In this document: one piece after another, positions 1 through 5,279 of the stretch
How positions within the stretch are numbered: position 1 is the first letter of the stretch
Layout of the letters: every line of letters begins with the position of its first letter
Assembly: GCA_024640385.1 (NCBI GenBank)
Contig: JAHEFC010000304.1
Coordinates: 1-5,279 of the forward strand
Source of the DNA: Sphingobacteriales bacterium
GTDB taxonomy: Bacteria > Bacteroidota > Bacteroidia > Chitinophagales > Chitinophagaceae
Length of the DNA: 5,279 nucleotides
Direction: 5' to 3'
Notes under the pieces: model-generated
What the model saw: only the letters and a program-made list of their open reading frames with translations
Told to the model about the DNA's origin: nothing
Databases searched by the model: none
Program-made: the position numbers and the translations under genes

Positions 1-8
1 TTTGTAAT

Positions 9-707
9 ATGACTGCTTTCATGGGAGAAGTTGTAGGTACGGCCCTGCTGATCAGTTTGGGCAACGGGGTGGTTGCCAATGTGGTATTGAAAAAAACTTA
101 TGGCAACAGCAGTGGGTGGATCGTGATCACTTTCGGATGGGCCATGGCTGTTTTTATTGGTGTGATGGTTTCTGCTGCTGCCAGTGGAGCACATCTGAAT
201 CCTGCTGTGACCATTGCAATGGCAATAACAGGAAAATTCAGTTGGAGTGATGTGCCCATGTACCTGGCTGCCCAACTCATAGGAGCCTGTATGGGATCTC
301 TGCTGATGTGGCTGGCCTATCGTGCACATTTCGATGCCACGGAGGAAGACCGGCTTGGCATTTTTTGCACCAATGGAGCAATAAAAAGCCCGGTCAATAA
401 CCTGGTTACTGAGGTTATAGCCACCTTCGTTTTCATGATGGCTGTTTTTGCCATTGTTTCACCAGAAACAAAGATCGGGTCATTGGATGCATTGCCTGTT
501 TCGTTGGTGGTGCTCGCCATAGGTCTTAGTTTAGGCGGACCAACCGGGTATGCGATCAATCCGGCCAGGGATCTTGGACCAAGGATCATGCACACCATCC
601 TTCCCATAAAAAATAAAGGAACCAGTAACTGGGGATATGCCTGGATTCCTATAGTAGGTCCGCTGATCGGTGCTACCCTGGCGGCAGTGTTGTTCCGGTT
701 GCTCTAA
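9..707 (+). CDS. glpF: GlpF-type aquaglyceroporin (MIP family channel)
   Basis: Inner-membrane channel of the major intrinsic protein family, expected to pass glycerol and other small neutral solutes. The 232-residue protein has the usual hydrophobic six-helix pattern and both pore half-helix motifs: NPA at residues 64-66 and NPA at 184-186, followed by R187-D188. An Asp directly after NPAR is typical of the glycerol-conducting GlpF branch rather than water-specific AqpZ. Selectivity-filter candidates by comparison with E. coli GlpF are W44, Y181 (Phe in E. coli) and R187. The N-terminus (MTAFMGEVVGTALL) fits family starts, so the ATG at 9 is preferred over the Met at residue 5. Only 8 bases precede it, so promoter and upstream partner cannot be judged; glpK or glpD is a common neighbour in other genomes. 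The gene is complete and ends 10 bp before the serine hydrolase, so co-transcription is likely. Family assignment is firm; substrate is inferred. Confidence 0.93.
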   Translation: MTAFMGEVVGTALLISLGNGVVANVVLKKTYGNSSGWIVITFGWAMAVFIGVMVSAAASGAHLNPAVTIAMAITGKFSWSDVPMYLAAQLIGACMGSLLMWLAYRAHFDATEEDRLGIFCTNGAIKSPVNNLVTEVIATFVFMMAVFAIVSPETKIGSLDALPVSLVVLAIGLSLGGPTGYAINPARDLGPRIMHTILPIKNKGTSNWGYAWIPIVGPLIGATLAAVLFRLL

Positions 708-717
708 ACTTTCCACC

Positions 718-1809
718 ATGAAATTCATCTTTGTTTCTGCCCTGCTTTTTCTGTCCACTGTTTGTTGCGCCCAACAGGCGGATTCCATAGACTTCCATGT
801 AACTGCCGTAATGAAGGAAGAAGCGGTGCCCGGATCTTCGCTTCTCATCATAAAAGACGGGAAGATCCTTAAGGCCACATCTTATGGAATAGCCAATCTT
901 GAACATAAAGTACCCGCGAAATTCGAGACCGTATATGAACTGGCTTCCGTATCCAAACCCATAACGGCCATGGCGGTGATGCAATTGGTTGAACAGGGTA
1001 AAATATCGCTTGACTCATCTATAGCTTCATACATAGATAGTGTCCCTGCATCCCATCGATCTATAAAACTGCGGCATCTGCTCAGCCACACCTCCGGGAT
1101 ACCGGAACTTCATATCAATTTCACCAAGCTGTATGCTGTCAGTCTTTTAAAATATACTGTGAAAGAACAACTCGCCGATCTCTACAGTCAGAAGCTGCTT
1201 TTCCCGCCCGGCGAGGGATACCAGTACAGCAACGGAGGTTATTTTCTGCTGTCTGTGATCATTGCAAATGTGAGTGGCATGTCCTTTGAGAAATACATGC
1301 AGAAAAATATTTTCGATAAGGCCATGATGAAGAATACAAAATTCATTTCGGCCGATTCTATAGTGCCTAATCGTGCACAGACCTATACCAAACGAAATGG
1401 TACAACGGTGCGCTGGTCACTGGAAATGCTGCAGGCCCTGGAATCAAATGGATTTGGAGGGTTATTGTCAACCACCGGGGACCTTGCCCTGCTCTACCTG
1501 GCGATGATCGACGGAAAAATCGTGCAGCCAAAGACCCTGGAGCAAATGATGAAACCGGAAGTCTATAAGAACAAGAAGAAGGCTGAACATGGCTCAGAGA
1601 TCGGATTGGGATGGTTTGTCAACGAGGTTGACGGGAAGAAATGCATCCAGCATTCAGGGCATACAGGAACTGTTGCAGTGATCTGCCCTTCGGAAAAATT
1701 CATCCTGGTCTACCTCAGCAATATGTCGCTTGGATTCAGTACGGCTGGAGACAAGGGGTATGACGTGCTGAGCCTTGGCCTGGATCTTGCCGGCAAATTC
1801 CTGAAGTGA
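718..1809 (+). CDS. Exported serine hydrolase, beta-lactamase / penicillin-binding-protein fold (class C-like)
   Basis: A 363-residue member of the beta-lactamase-related serine hydrolase family (class C beta-lactamase, DD-peptidase and esterase relatives). The active-site motifs are in order and at normal spacing: SVSK at residues 77-80 (nucleophile S77, general base K80), YSN at 170-172, and HSG at 312-314 in place of the KTG box. HxG is common in the esterase/peptidase-like branch. Residues 1-18 form a signal peptide with probable signal peptidase I cleavage after CCA18, so the mature enzyme should be periplasmic. C16 and C17 do not sit in a proper lipobox. The ATG at 718 is preferred over an in-frame GTG at 670, which would overlap the aquaporin gene and bury the signal peptide behind 16 polar residues. 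The substrate cannot be told from sequence; annotation as an antibiotic resistance enzyme would be over-reading. It lies 10 bp after the aquaporin and converges on the XRE gene with a 16-bp gap. Confidence 0.9.
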   Translation: MKFIFVSALLFLSTVCCAQQADSIDFHVTAVMKEEAVPGSSLLIIKDGKILKATSYGIANLEHKVPAKFETVYELASVSKPITAMAVMQLVEQGKISLDSSIASYIDSVPASHRSIKLRHLLSHTSGIPELHINFTKLYAVSLLKYTVKEQLADLYSQKLLFPPGEGYQYSNGGYFLLSVIIANVSGMSFEKYMQKNIFDKAMMKNTKFISADSIVPNRAQTYTKRNGTTVRWSLEMLQALESNGFGGLLSTTGDLALLYLAMIDGKIVQPKTLEQMMKPEVYKNKKKAEHGSEIGLGWFVNEVDGKKCIQHSGHTGTVAVICPSEKFILVYLSNMSLGFSTAGDKGYDVLSLGLDLAGKFLK

Positions 1810-1825
1810 ACAATTCATGTTTCCA

Positions 1826-2104
1826 TTAAAACAGATCCTTAAAAACAGAATTTGCTGAAACATTCAGCACCCTGGCGATCATATAGATCTGGTACACGCT
1901 GGTGTTGATCTTTCCCCTTTCGATCCGGCTGAGTTGTGAATAGTCTATCCCGGACTCCAGGGCGAGTTCTTCCATGGTCATATTCCTTTCCACGCGCAGG
2001 GTCCTGATCTTATGGCCTAACTGGCTGGCTATTTCTTCTTTTGCCCTCATAGGTGCGACAAAGCTGTTTAACGAATGATTCATAGACAATGGCATATTTG
2101 CCAT
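1826..2104 (-). CDS. Small XRE-family helix-turn-helix transcriptional regulator
   Basis: A 92-residue protein that is essentially one Cro/C1-type helix-turn-helix domain. Helices can be placed at about residues 27-39, 43-50, 54-62 (recognition helix, with SQLSRIERGK around 56-65) and 68-79. The pattern LGxxIRxLRxERxMTxEELA...SRIERGK is standard for the family. No sensor, peptidase or toxin domain is attached, so it probably acts as a DNA-binding dimer with unknown targets. The start is uncertain: in-frame ATGs lie at 2104, 2095, 2083 and 2050, none has a clear Shine-Dalgarno sequence, and the conserved part begins near the last one (MRAKEE). The longest form is given. The first two ATGs sit inside an inverted repeat, and a second repeat lies just upstream, which would suit autoregulation. 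It is the last gene of a possible minus-strand operon, 86 bp after the RMD1-family gene. Confidence 0.85.
   Translation of the reverse strand: MANMPLSMNHSLNSFVAPMRAKEEIASQLGHKIRTLRVERNMTMEELALESGIDYSQLSRIERGKINTSVYQIYMIARVLNVSANSVFKDLF
1853..1869. repeat. Short perfect hairpin in the 3' end of the XRE gene
   Basis: TGCTGAA (1853-1859), loop ACA, TTCAGCA (1863-1869): a perfect 7-bp stem. Read on the minus strand it is followed, after a few bases, by a run of five T, loosely resembling an intrinsic terminator but lying before the XRE stop codon. Read on the plus strand it lies about 45 bp past the serine hydrolase stop and has no T-run, so it could only protect that transcript's 3' end. One or two such stems are expected by chance in a window this size, so a function is not established. 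Confidence 0.3.
2089..2104. repeat. Inverted repeat over the first two possible XRE start codons
   Basis: ATGGCA (2089-2094), spacer TATT, TGCCAT (2099-2104): a perfect 6-bp inverted repeat containing the ATG codons at 2104 and 2095 of the minus-strand regulator gene. It could be an operator half-site pair for the regulator or a small mRNA hairpin. If translation really starts at 2083 or 2050, it would lie in the leader instead. A stem this short may be chance. Confidence 0.35.
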
Positions 2105-2129
2105 AGGCTAAAATTCAGGGTTAAATGCC

Positions 2130-2158
2130 GATCACGATATGGTGTTTTCACCGTGATC
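2130..2158. promoter_or_regulatory. Gapped inverted repeat between the RMD1-family and XRE genes, possible operator
   Basis: GATCACG (2130-2136) is mirrored by CGTGATC (2152-2158). Inside is a second nested pair, GGTG (2141-2144) and CACC (2149-2152), around TTTT. The element can be read as a 7-bp dyad with a 15-bp gap or as a bulged 10-bp hairpin. It lies 25 bp upstream of the longest XRE start and 32 bp past the RMD1-family stop. Neither strand has a T-run after it, so it is not a standard intrinsic terminator. Its position suits an autoregulatory operator for the XRE protein, but this is inference. Confidence 0.4.
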
Positions 2159-2190
2159 TTGTGGGGAAAAAACGAATGGGAATTCCAGAG

Positions 2191-2976
2191 TTAATGACTA
2201 AAGATCTTTTCCACTGCCAGGTTGATCACTTCCACAAGGATGAGGATGATTACGATCCATTCGAGTGCGGTGCTTTTGCGATGTTGCATGATGTCTTTGA
2301 AAAGCTCCAGGTTTTCCTTGACTATGACCAGGCCCTCTTCAACGTTTCTGAACCTCACCTGCAGATCGAAGGTATTTTTGACGCCCATGTCAACCTTATT
2401 GAGATATTCATCTTCCCAGGTCACATCAGGAGAATCGAATATATATAGGTTTTCTGCTATCTTATTTTTCAGGTTCAGTGTTTTGCCGATGAATTTGGCA
2501 AGATTTCTTCCGGAAATGTCCAGCCTGCCTTTTTGCTCGAGTTTTTGTGTATGATAGTGGGTCTCTACCAGCAACTTATTGGTCTGTTCGGAATAATAAT
2601 CCAGCGCTACGGACTGGGACACATTAAGCATCACCAGGCGAAGGGCATTGGTTTTGCCATTCTGTAGTTCGATCTTATTATAGCCGAATTTATTTTCGTT
2701 TGTTCCGGTTTCGATCTGGAGTTCTTCACTGAGTTTCAGTTCAAACCTGTTTCTGCAGAAAGGCGTAATGAACTGGAGGAATTCTGCGATCCTGAGTTCG
2801 TCGTAATTCAGAAAACAAACCACTCCATATTTAAATATGTAGATGAATCTGCTATCGGGTAGTTCATAAAATACTTCATCAGGTTCTTCGTAATATATCT
2901 CAGAAGGGAAGCCAGCTTTAAAAGCTTTCAGGTCTATACTGTCAGCTACCTGGTAGGCAACGGCATGCAAAGTCAT
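2191..2976 (-). CDS. RMD1 / DUF155 (YagE-like) family protein with C-terminal membrane anchor
   Basis: A 261-residue protein recognised as the RMD1/DUF155 family. Hallmarks are the strand-rich N-terminal half (RFIYIFKYGVVCFLNYDE, 43-60), the SPDVTWEDEYL motif at 182-192, the helical part at about 195-235, and the LEWIVIILILVEV segment at 239-250. The last feature starts a single transmembrane helix (about 240-258) followed by only a few residues, so most of the protein should face the cytosol as a tail-anchored domain. Eukaryotic relatives include yeast Rmd1 and human mitochondrial RMND1, which supports mitochondrial translation; the bacterial role is not known to me. The ATG at 2976 begins the conserved region directly. 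No Shine-Dalgarno sequence is visible, as is usual in Bacteroidota. It starts 42 bp after the retropepsin-like gene on the same strand, so co-transcription is plausible. Family assignment is confident; function is open. Confidence 0.88.
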   Translation of the reverse strand: MTLHAVAYQVADSIDLKAFKAGFPSEIYYEEPDEVFYELPDSRFIYIFKYGVVCFLNYDELRIAEFLQFITPFCRNRFELKLSEELQIETGTNENKFGYNKIELQNGKTNALRLVMLNVSQSVALDYYSEQTNKLLVETHYHTQKLEQKGRLDISGRNLAKFIGKTLNLKNKIAENLYIFDSPDVTWEDEYLNKVDMGVKNTFDLQVRFRNVEEGLVIVKENLELFKDIMQHRKSTALEWIVIILILVEVINLAVEKIFSH

Positions 2977-3018
2977 GGTCTAAGCTACAAAACAATTCAC
3001 CAGGCCCATGCCGCTGGA

Positions 3019-3459
3019 TCAAAAATCAGGGGCCGATAATCTGAAACTATTTGAAGGTCCATCGTAATGCATAGAGCAGTAGCGCAGCACATCCCTTCCA
3101 ATGACCCCGTCGTAAGGACTGTTTTCAAATCTCCCTTCCAGGATGTCCAGCGGAAGGGCTTTCTGCTTAAAGATGTCCAGGTATAACACACACCTGTACC
3201 TGTTCAATGTGGTCAAACCTCCTGCACCGTCTACAAATGCCTTCCCGGAGTAATGGGGAAGCTGCAACATGTCTATCAATTTCCTGTCGAGCCCGGAAAT
3301 ATTCGATCCGGTATCCAGTAACATTTTAATCCTGTTGATGGGGCTGCCCTGGCCCTGGTTTTTTTGAATAAGAAAAGACCGTTCGTTCTGGTAGATCTCC
3401 GCTTCCACAAGAGCTCCTTTGTCGAAAAGGCCGGGTGTTATGATCACCATTTTTTCCAT
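3019..3459 (-). CDS. Single-domain retropepsin-like aspartyl protease, apparently cytosolic
   Basis: A 146-residue protein with the marks of a retroviral-type aspartyl protease: the catalytic loop LLDTGSNISGL around residue 49 (D49-T50-G51), a flap-like segment around FVDGAGG (75-81), and the DGVIGRDVL motif at 117-125, where the hydrophobic-hydrophobic-Gly pattern precedes the C-terminal helix. Only one DTG is present, so an active enzyme would need to dimerise, as retropepsins do. There is no signal peptide or membrane segment, so cytosolic location is inferred; many other bacterial members are exported or anchored. The ATG at 3459 is preferred; a TTG at 3477 would add six residues, and the ATG at 3450 is also possible. 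It is the first gene of a minus-strand run with the RMD1-family and XRE genes and is divergent from the VOC gene. Substrate is unknown, and it could be a non-peptidase relative. Confidence 0.8.
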   Translation of the reverse strand: MEKMVIITPGLFDKGALVEAEIYQNERSFLIQKNQGQGSPINRIKMLLDTGSNISGLDRKLIDMLQLPHYSGKAFVDGAGGLTTLNRYRCVLYLDIFKQKALPLDILEGRFENSPYDGVIGRDVLRYCSMHYDGPSNSFRLSAPDF

Positions 3460-3460
3460 G

Positions 3461-3499
3461 AAATGAATGTATTTCAATAACGACTGGCCGCATTCATTT
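3461..3499. repeat. 9-bp inverted repeat upstream of the retropepsin-like gene
   Basis: AAATGAATG (3461-3469) is mirrored perfectly by CATTCATTT (3491-3499) with a 21-bp spacer, directly upstream of the minus-strand start at 3459. A shorter pair, TGAAAT (3459-3464) and ATTTCA (3471-3476), overlaps it. The core AAATGAAT appears again at 3586-3593, over the start of the divergent VOC gene. It could be a regulator site shared by both genes or a leader hairpin. About one such repeat is expected by chance in a window of this size. Confidence 0.3.
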
Positions 3500-3548
3500 G
3501 TGGAGTTTTTTGAGAATCAGGTTTCATATTTAGTTGCAGAATATGGGC

Positions 3549-3576
3549 TTGATGTTTAAACATATTCTTTACCTTG
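3549..3576 (+). promoter_or_regulatory. Weak candidate promoter for the VOC gene with a 12-bp palindrome between its boxes
   Basis: TTG (3549-3551) and TACCTTG (3570-3576) resemble the Bacteroidota TTTG / TAnnTTTG promoter elements with an 18-bp spacer, though both are imperfect. Between them sits the perfect palindrome ATGTTTAAACAT (3552-3563), in a place where a bound repressor would block polymerase. Transcription would begin roughly 6-12 bases before the VOC start codon, giving a very short leader. Both elements are weak on their own. Confidence 0.25.
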
Positions 3577-3593
3577 ACCTGCAACAAATGAAT

Positions 3594-4040
3594 ATGAAAA
3601 AGCTCATCTTATTTATTGCTGTCGTTATGGTGGCGGGCGCAAGCGATGCGCAGGAAAACAAGCCTGTATTGAACCACATTGCGTTTTATGTGAAAGACCT
3701 CCAGCGGTCAACAAATTTCTACAGGGATTTCATTGGACTGGATACCATTCCCGAACCATTTCACGATGGCAAGCATACCTGGTTCAGTATCGGGCCCAAA
3801 TCCCATCTTCATATCATATCCGGTGAAACCAAAACGGTGGTCAGGGAGAAAACCAGCCATCTTTGTTTCAGTATCACTGATATGAACAGTTTCCTGGACA
3901 AGCTCAATAAAGCGGGAATACTTTATGAAGACTGGGCAGGCAAAAAACAGTCAGTTACCAACCGGGTGGATGGGGTAAAGCAGATCTATCTCCAGGATCC
4001 TGACGGATTCTGGCTGGAAGTGAACGATGCCAAAGACTAG
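3594..4040 (+). CDS. Exported VOC (glyoxalase/bleomycin-resistance fold) family protein
   Basis: A 148-residue protein made of a signal peptide (about 1-19, cleavage likely after ASDA) and one complete vicinal oxygen chelate domain of two beta-alpha-beta-beta-beta modules. Likely metal ligands are at the usual family positions: H28 in NHIAFYV, H71 or H73 in HLHI, H89 in HLCFSI, and E142 in DPDGFWLEV. The complete ligand set suggests a metalloenzyme (lyase, isomerase or dioxygenase type) rather than a binding-only relative, but the substrate cannot be read from sequence. Most VOC proteins are cytosolic; the leader here points to the periplasm. The start at ATG 3594 is chosen because it begins a classic leader (MKKLILFIAVV); ATG 3588 adds two residues and is equally possible, while starts at 3543 or 3552 would add a less likely extension. 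No Shine-Dalgarno sequence is seen. It overlaps the DUF202 gene by 4 bp at the 3' ends. Confidence 0.87.
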   Translation: MKKLILFIAVVMVAGASDAQENKPVLNHIAFYVKDLQRSTNFYRDFIGLDTIPEPFHDGKHTWFSIGPKSHLHIISGETKTVVREKTSHLCFSITDMNSFLDKLNKAGILYEDWAGKKQSVTNRVDGVKQIYLQDPDGFWLEVNDAKD

Positions 4041-4504
4041 GCTAAATATCTGCCGAAGGATGCGCCAAATAACACCAGGAAGCAAAGTAGCAAGATCACG
4101 TAGGACTGGATCATGGCGGGGTCCAACCAGGTATACCTGGGTTGCCGGCCAAATTTCACCGAGATCTTGACATAAGCTACAACAGCCATCAGGAGTCCAA
4201 TGAATGCAGAAAAGACCATGATCACCCCAATGTACTTGGGTGAAAACAGTTTAAGCATGGGATGATTGCCAGGCGCCTGAGCCTGCTGTTCCAGGAGTTT
4301 CCAGATCGCAAACCCGAAAGTGAACAGGCTGGTGGAGGTTCTTACCCAGGAAAGAAGGGTTCTCTGGAAGGCGATAAAGACCCTGTCGCGCTTGATTTCT
4401 TTCTCGGTTTTCTTCTTTACTTTTTTTTGGGCCTTTTTTGCCTCTTTGGCCTGAATTTCCTCCGGAGTGAGCTGAGGTTTTACTTTTATGACTTCTTCGT
4501 TCAT
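4037..4504 (-). CDS. DUF202 family inner-membrane protein (YidH-like)
   Basis: A 155-residue membrane protein of the DUF202 family, function unknown. The signature is RTLLSWVRTSTSLFTFGFAI at 48-67, which leads into the first transmembrane helix. Further hydrophobic helices lie at about 92-113 and 131-149, giving three in all. The N-terminal 40 residues are highly charged and Lys/Glu-rich (KKAQKKVKKKTEKEIKRDR), a cytosolic extension longer than in minimal family members. The ATG at 4504 is chosen because the family-like sequence follows it; a TTG at 4582 would add 26 residues with no family resemblance. The sequence just upstream is very A/T-rich, and a better TAnnTTTG match lies further upstream. 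It is convergent with the VOC gene, sharing a CTAG palindrome at the stops, and divergent from atpD. No functional link to ATP synthase is implied by position alone. Confidence 0.87.
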   Translation of the reverse strand: MNEEVIKVKPQLTPEEIQAKEAKKAQKKVKKKTEKEIKRDRVFIAFQRTLLSWVRTSTSLFTFGFAIWKLLEQQAQAPGNHPMLKLFSPKYIGVIMVFSAFIGLLMAVVAYVKISVKFGRQPRYTWLDPAMIQSYVILLLCFLVLFGASFGRYLA

Positions 4505-4620
4505 GAGCTGGGCATTATAATATAAATGTAGGTAGTTTGGCTGTTTCTGACCATGTATAACGGTTAAGTGGATCGGCCCCAATATTCCTTATTTCATTTC
4601 CCACATTCCTCCTCATGAAT

Positions 4621-4628
4621 CAAATTTA
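4621..4628 (-). promoter_or_regulatory. Candidate minus-strand -7 promoter box for the DUF202 gene
   Basis: Read on the minus strand these bases are TAAATTTG, an exact match to the Bacteroidota TAnnTTTG -7 element. No TTTG box is found at the usual 19-21 bp upstream; the nearest (4656-4659) is 27 bp away. Transcription from here would give a leader of about 110 bases before the ATG at 4504. An alternative TATAAT-like stretch lies within 20 bases of that ATG. Confidence 0.35.
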
Positions 4629-4644
4629 TCACATTCGATTTCCC

Positions 4645-4652
4645 TATCTTTG
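4645..4652 (+). promoter_or_regulatory. Candidate -7 promoter box for atpD
   Basis: TATCTTTG is an exact match to the Bacteroidota TAnnTTTG -7 element, 38 bp upstream of the atpD start. A -33 TTTG box is not evident; TTTA at 4625-4628 is only 16 bp away. Transcription would start near 4657-4660 and give an A/T-rich leader of about 30 bases without a Shine-Dalgarno sequence, normal for this phylum. The rest of the intergenic stretch from 4505 to 4690 shows no gene or terminator. Confidence 0.6.
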
Positions 4653-4681
4653 CGGCAAATATAAACCCTCGCATTAATTAA

Positions 4682-5279
<598 letters not shown>

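Noticed and set aside
670..717. Upstream GTG start for the serine hydrolase, overlapping the aquaporin gene.
   Set aside because: It would put 16 extra residues ahead of a clear signal peptide; the ATG at 718 begins the leader exactly.
718..771. Lipoprotein signal in the serine hydrolase because of the CC pair at residues 16-17.
   Set aside because: The position before either Cys is Val or Cys, not the Gly/Ala/Ser a lipobox needs; signal peptidase I cleavage after Ala18 fits better.
2130..2158. Intrinsic terminator for the RMD1-family gene.
   Set aside because: The hairpin has a 5-base bulge or a 15-base loop and no T-run follows it on either strand.
2125..2448. Plus-strand open frame of 107 codons opposite the 3' part of the RMD1-family gene.
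   Set aside because: It is antisense to a well-recognised gene, has no family resemblance, and starts inside the gapped inverted repeat region.
4421..4441. Possible programmed frameshift site in the DUF202 gene: in-frame GCA AAA AAG (as in dnaX) followed by an A8 run on the minus strand.
   Set aside because: The A-runs encode the Lys-rich N-terminal segment, the normal frame gives a complete family-like protein, and I see no strong stem-loop downstream or meaningful product in the shifted frame.
4505..4582. N-terminal extension of the DUF202 protein from a TTG at 4582.
   Set aside because: The extra 26 residues have no family resemblance and an ATG follows at the expected place; the stretch is more likely untranslated leader.

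Overview
The window looks like an ordinary chromosomal segment from a member of the Bacteroidota, most likely near the family Chitinophagaceae. This is inferred from three things: the sequence style of the ATP synthase beta subunit at the right end, a perfect TAnnTTTG promoter box in front of it, and gene starts that lack Shine-Dalgarno sequences. There are no RNA genes, transposases, CRISPR arrays or phage genes. All complete genes look intact.

Layout from left to right. (1) A plus-strand pair: a GlpF-type aquaglyceroporin (9-707) and, 10 bp later, an exported beta-lactamase-fold serine hydrolase (718-1809). (2) A minus-strand run of three genes read from right to left: a small cytosolic retropepsin-like aspartyl protease (3459-3019), an RMD1/DUF155 family protein with a C-terminal membrane anchor (2976-2191), and a small XRE-type DNA-binding regulator (2104-1826). 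Gaps of 42 and 86 bp make co-transcription possible but unproven. The regulator meets the serine hydrolase tail to tail. (3) A divergent intergenic region (3460-3593) with several short inverted repeats. (4) A plus-strand exported VOC (glyoxalase-fold) protein (3594-4040), tail to tail with a minus-strand DUF202 membrane protein (4504-4037); their stop codons overlap in the palindrome CTAG. (5) A divergent promoter region (4505-4690), then the 5' part of atpD (4691 to the window end), cut off by the window edge after 196 codons.

No single pathway links these genes. The aquaglyceroporin suggests glycerol uptake, and atpD is core energy metabolism. The serine hydrolase and the VOC protein are exported enzymes with unknown substrates. 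The least understood part is the retropepsin / RMD1 / XRE block, which has possible operator-like inverted repeats at the regulator's start. I found no convincing evidence of a new multi-gene defence or mobile system. The block is the best candidate for a conservation check, but its functional linkage is only inferred from strand and spacing.
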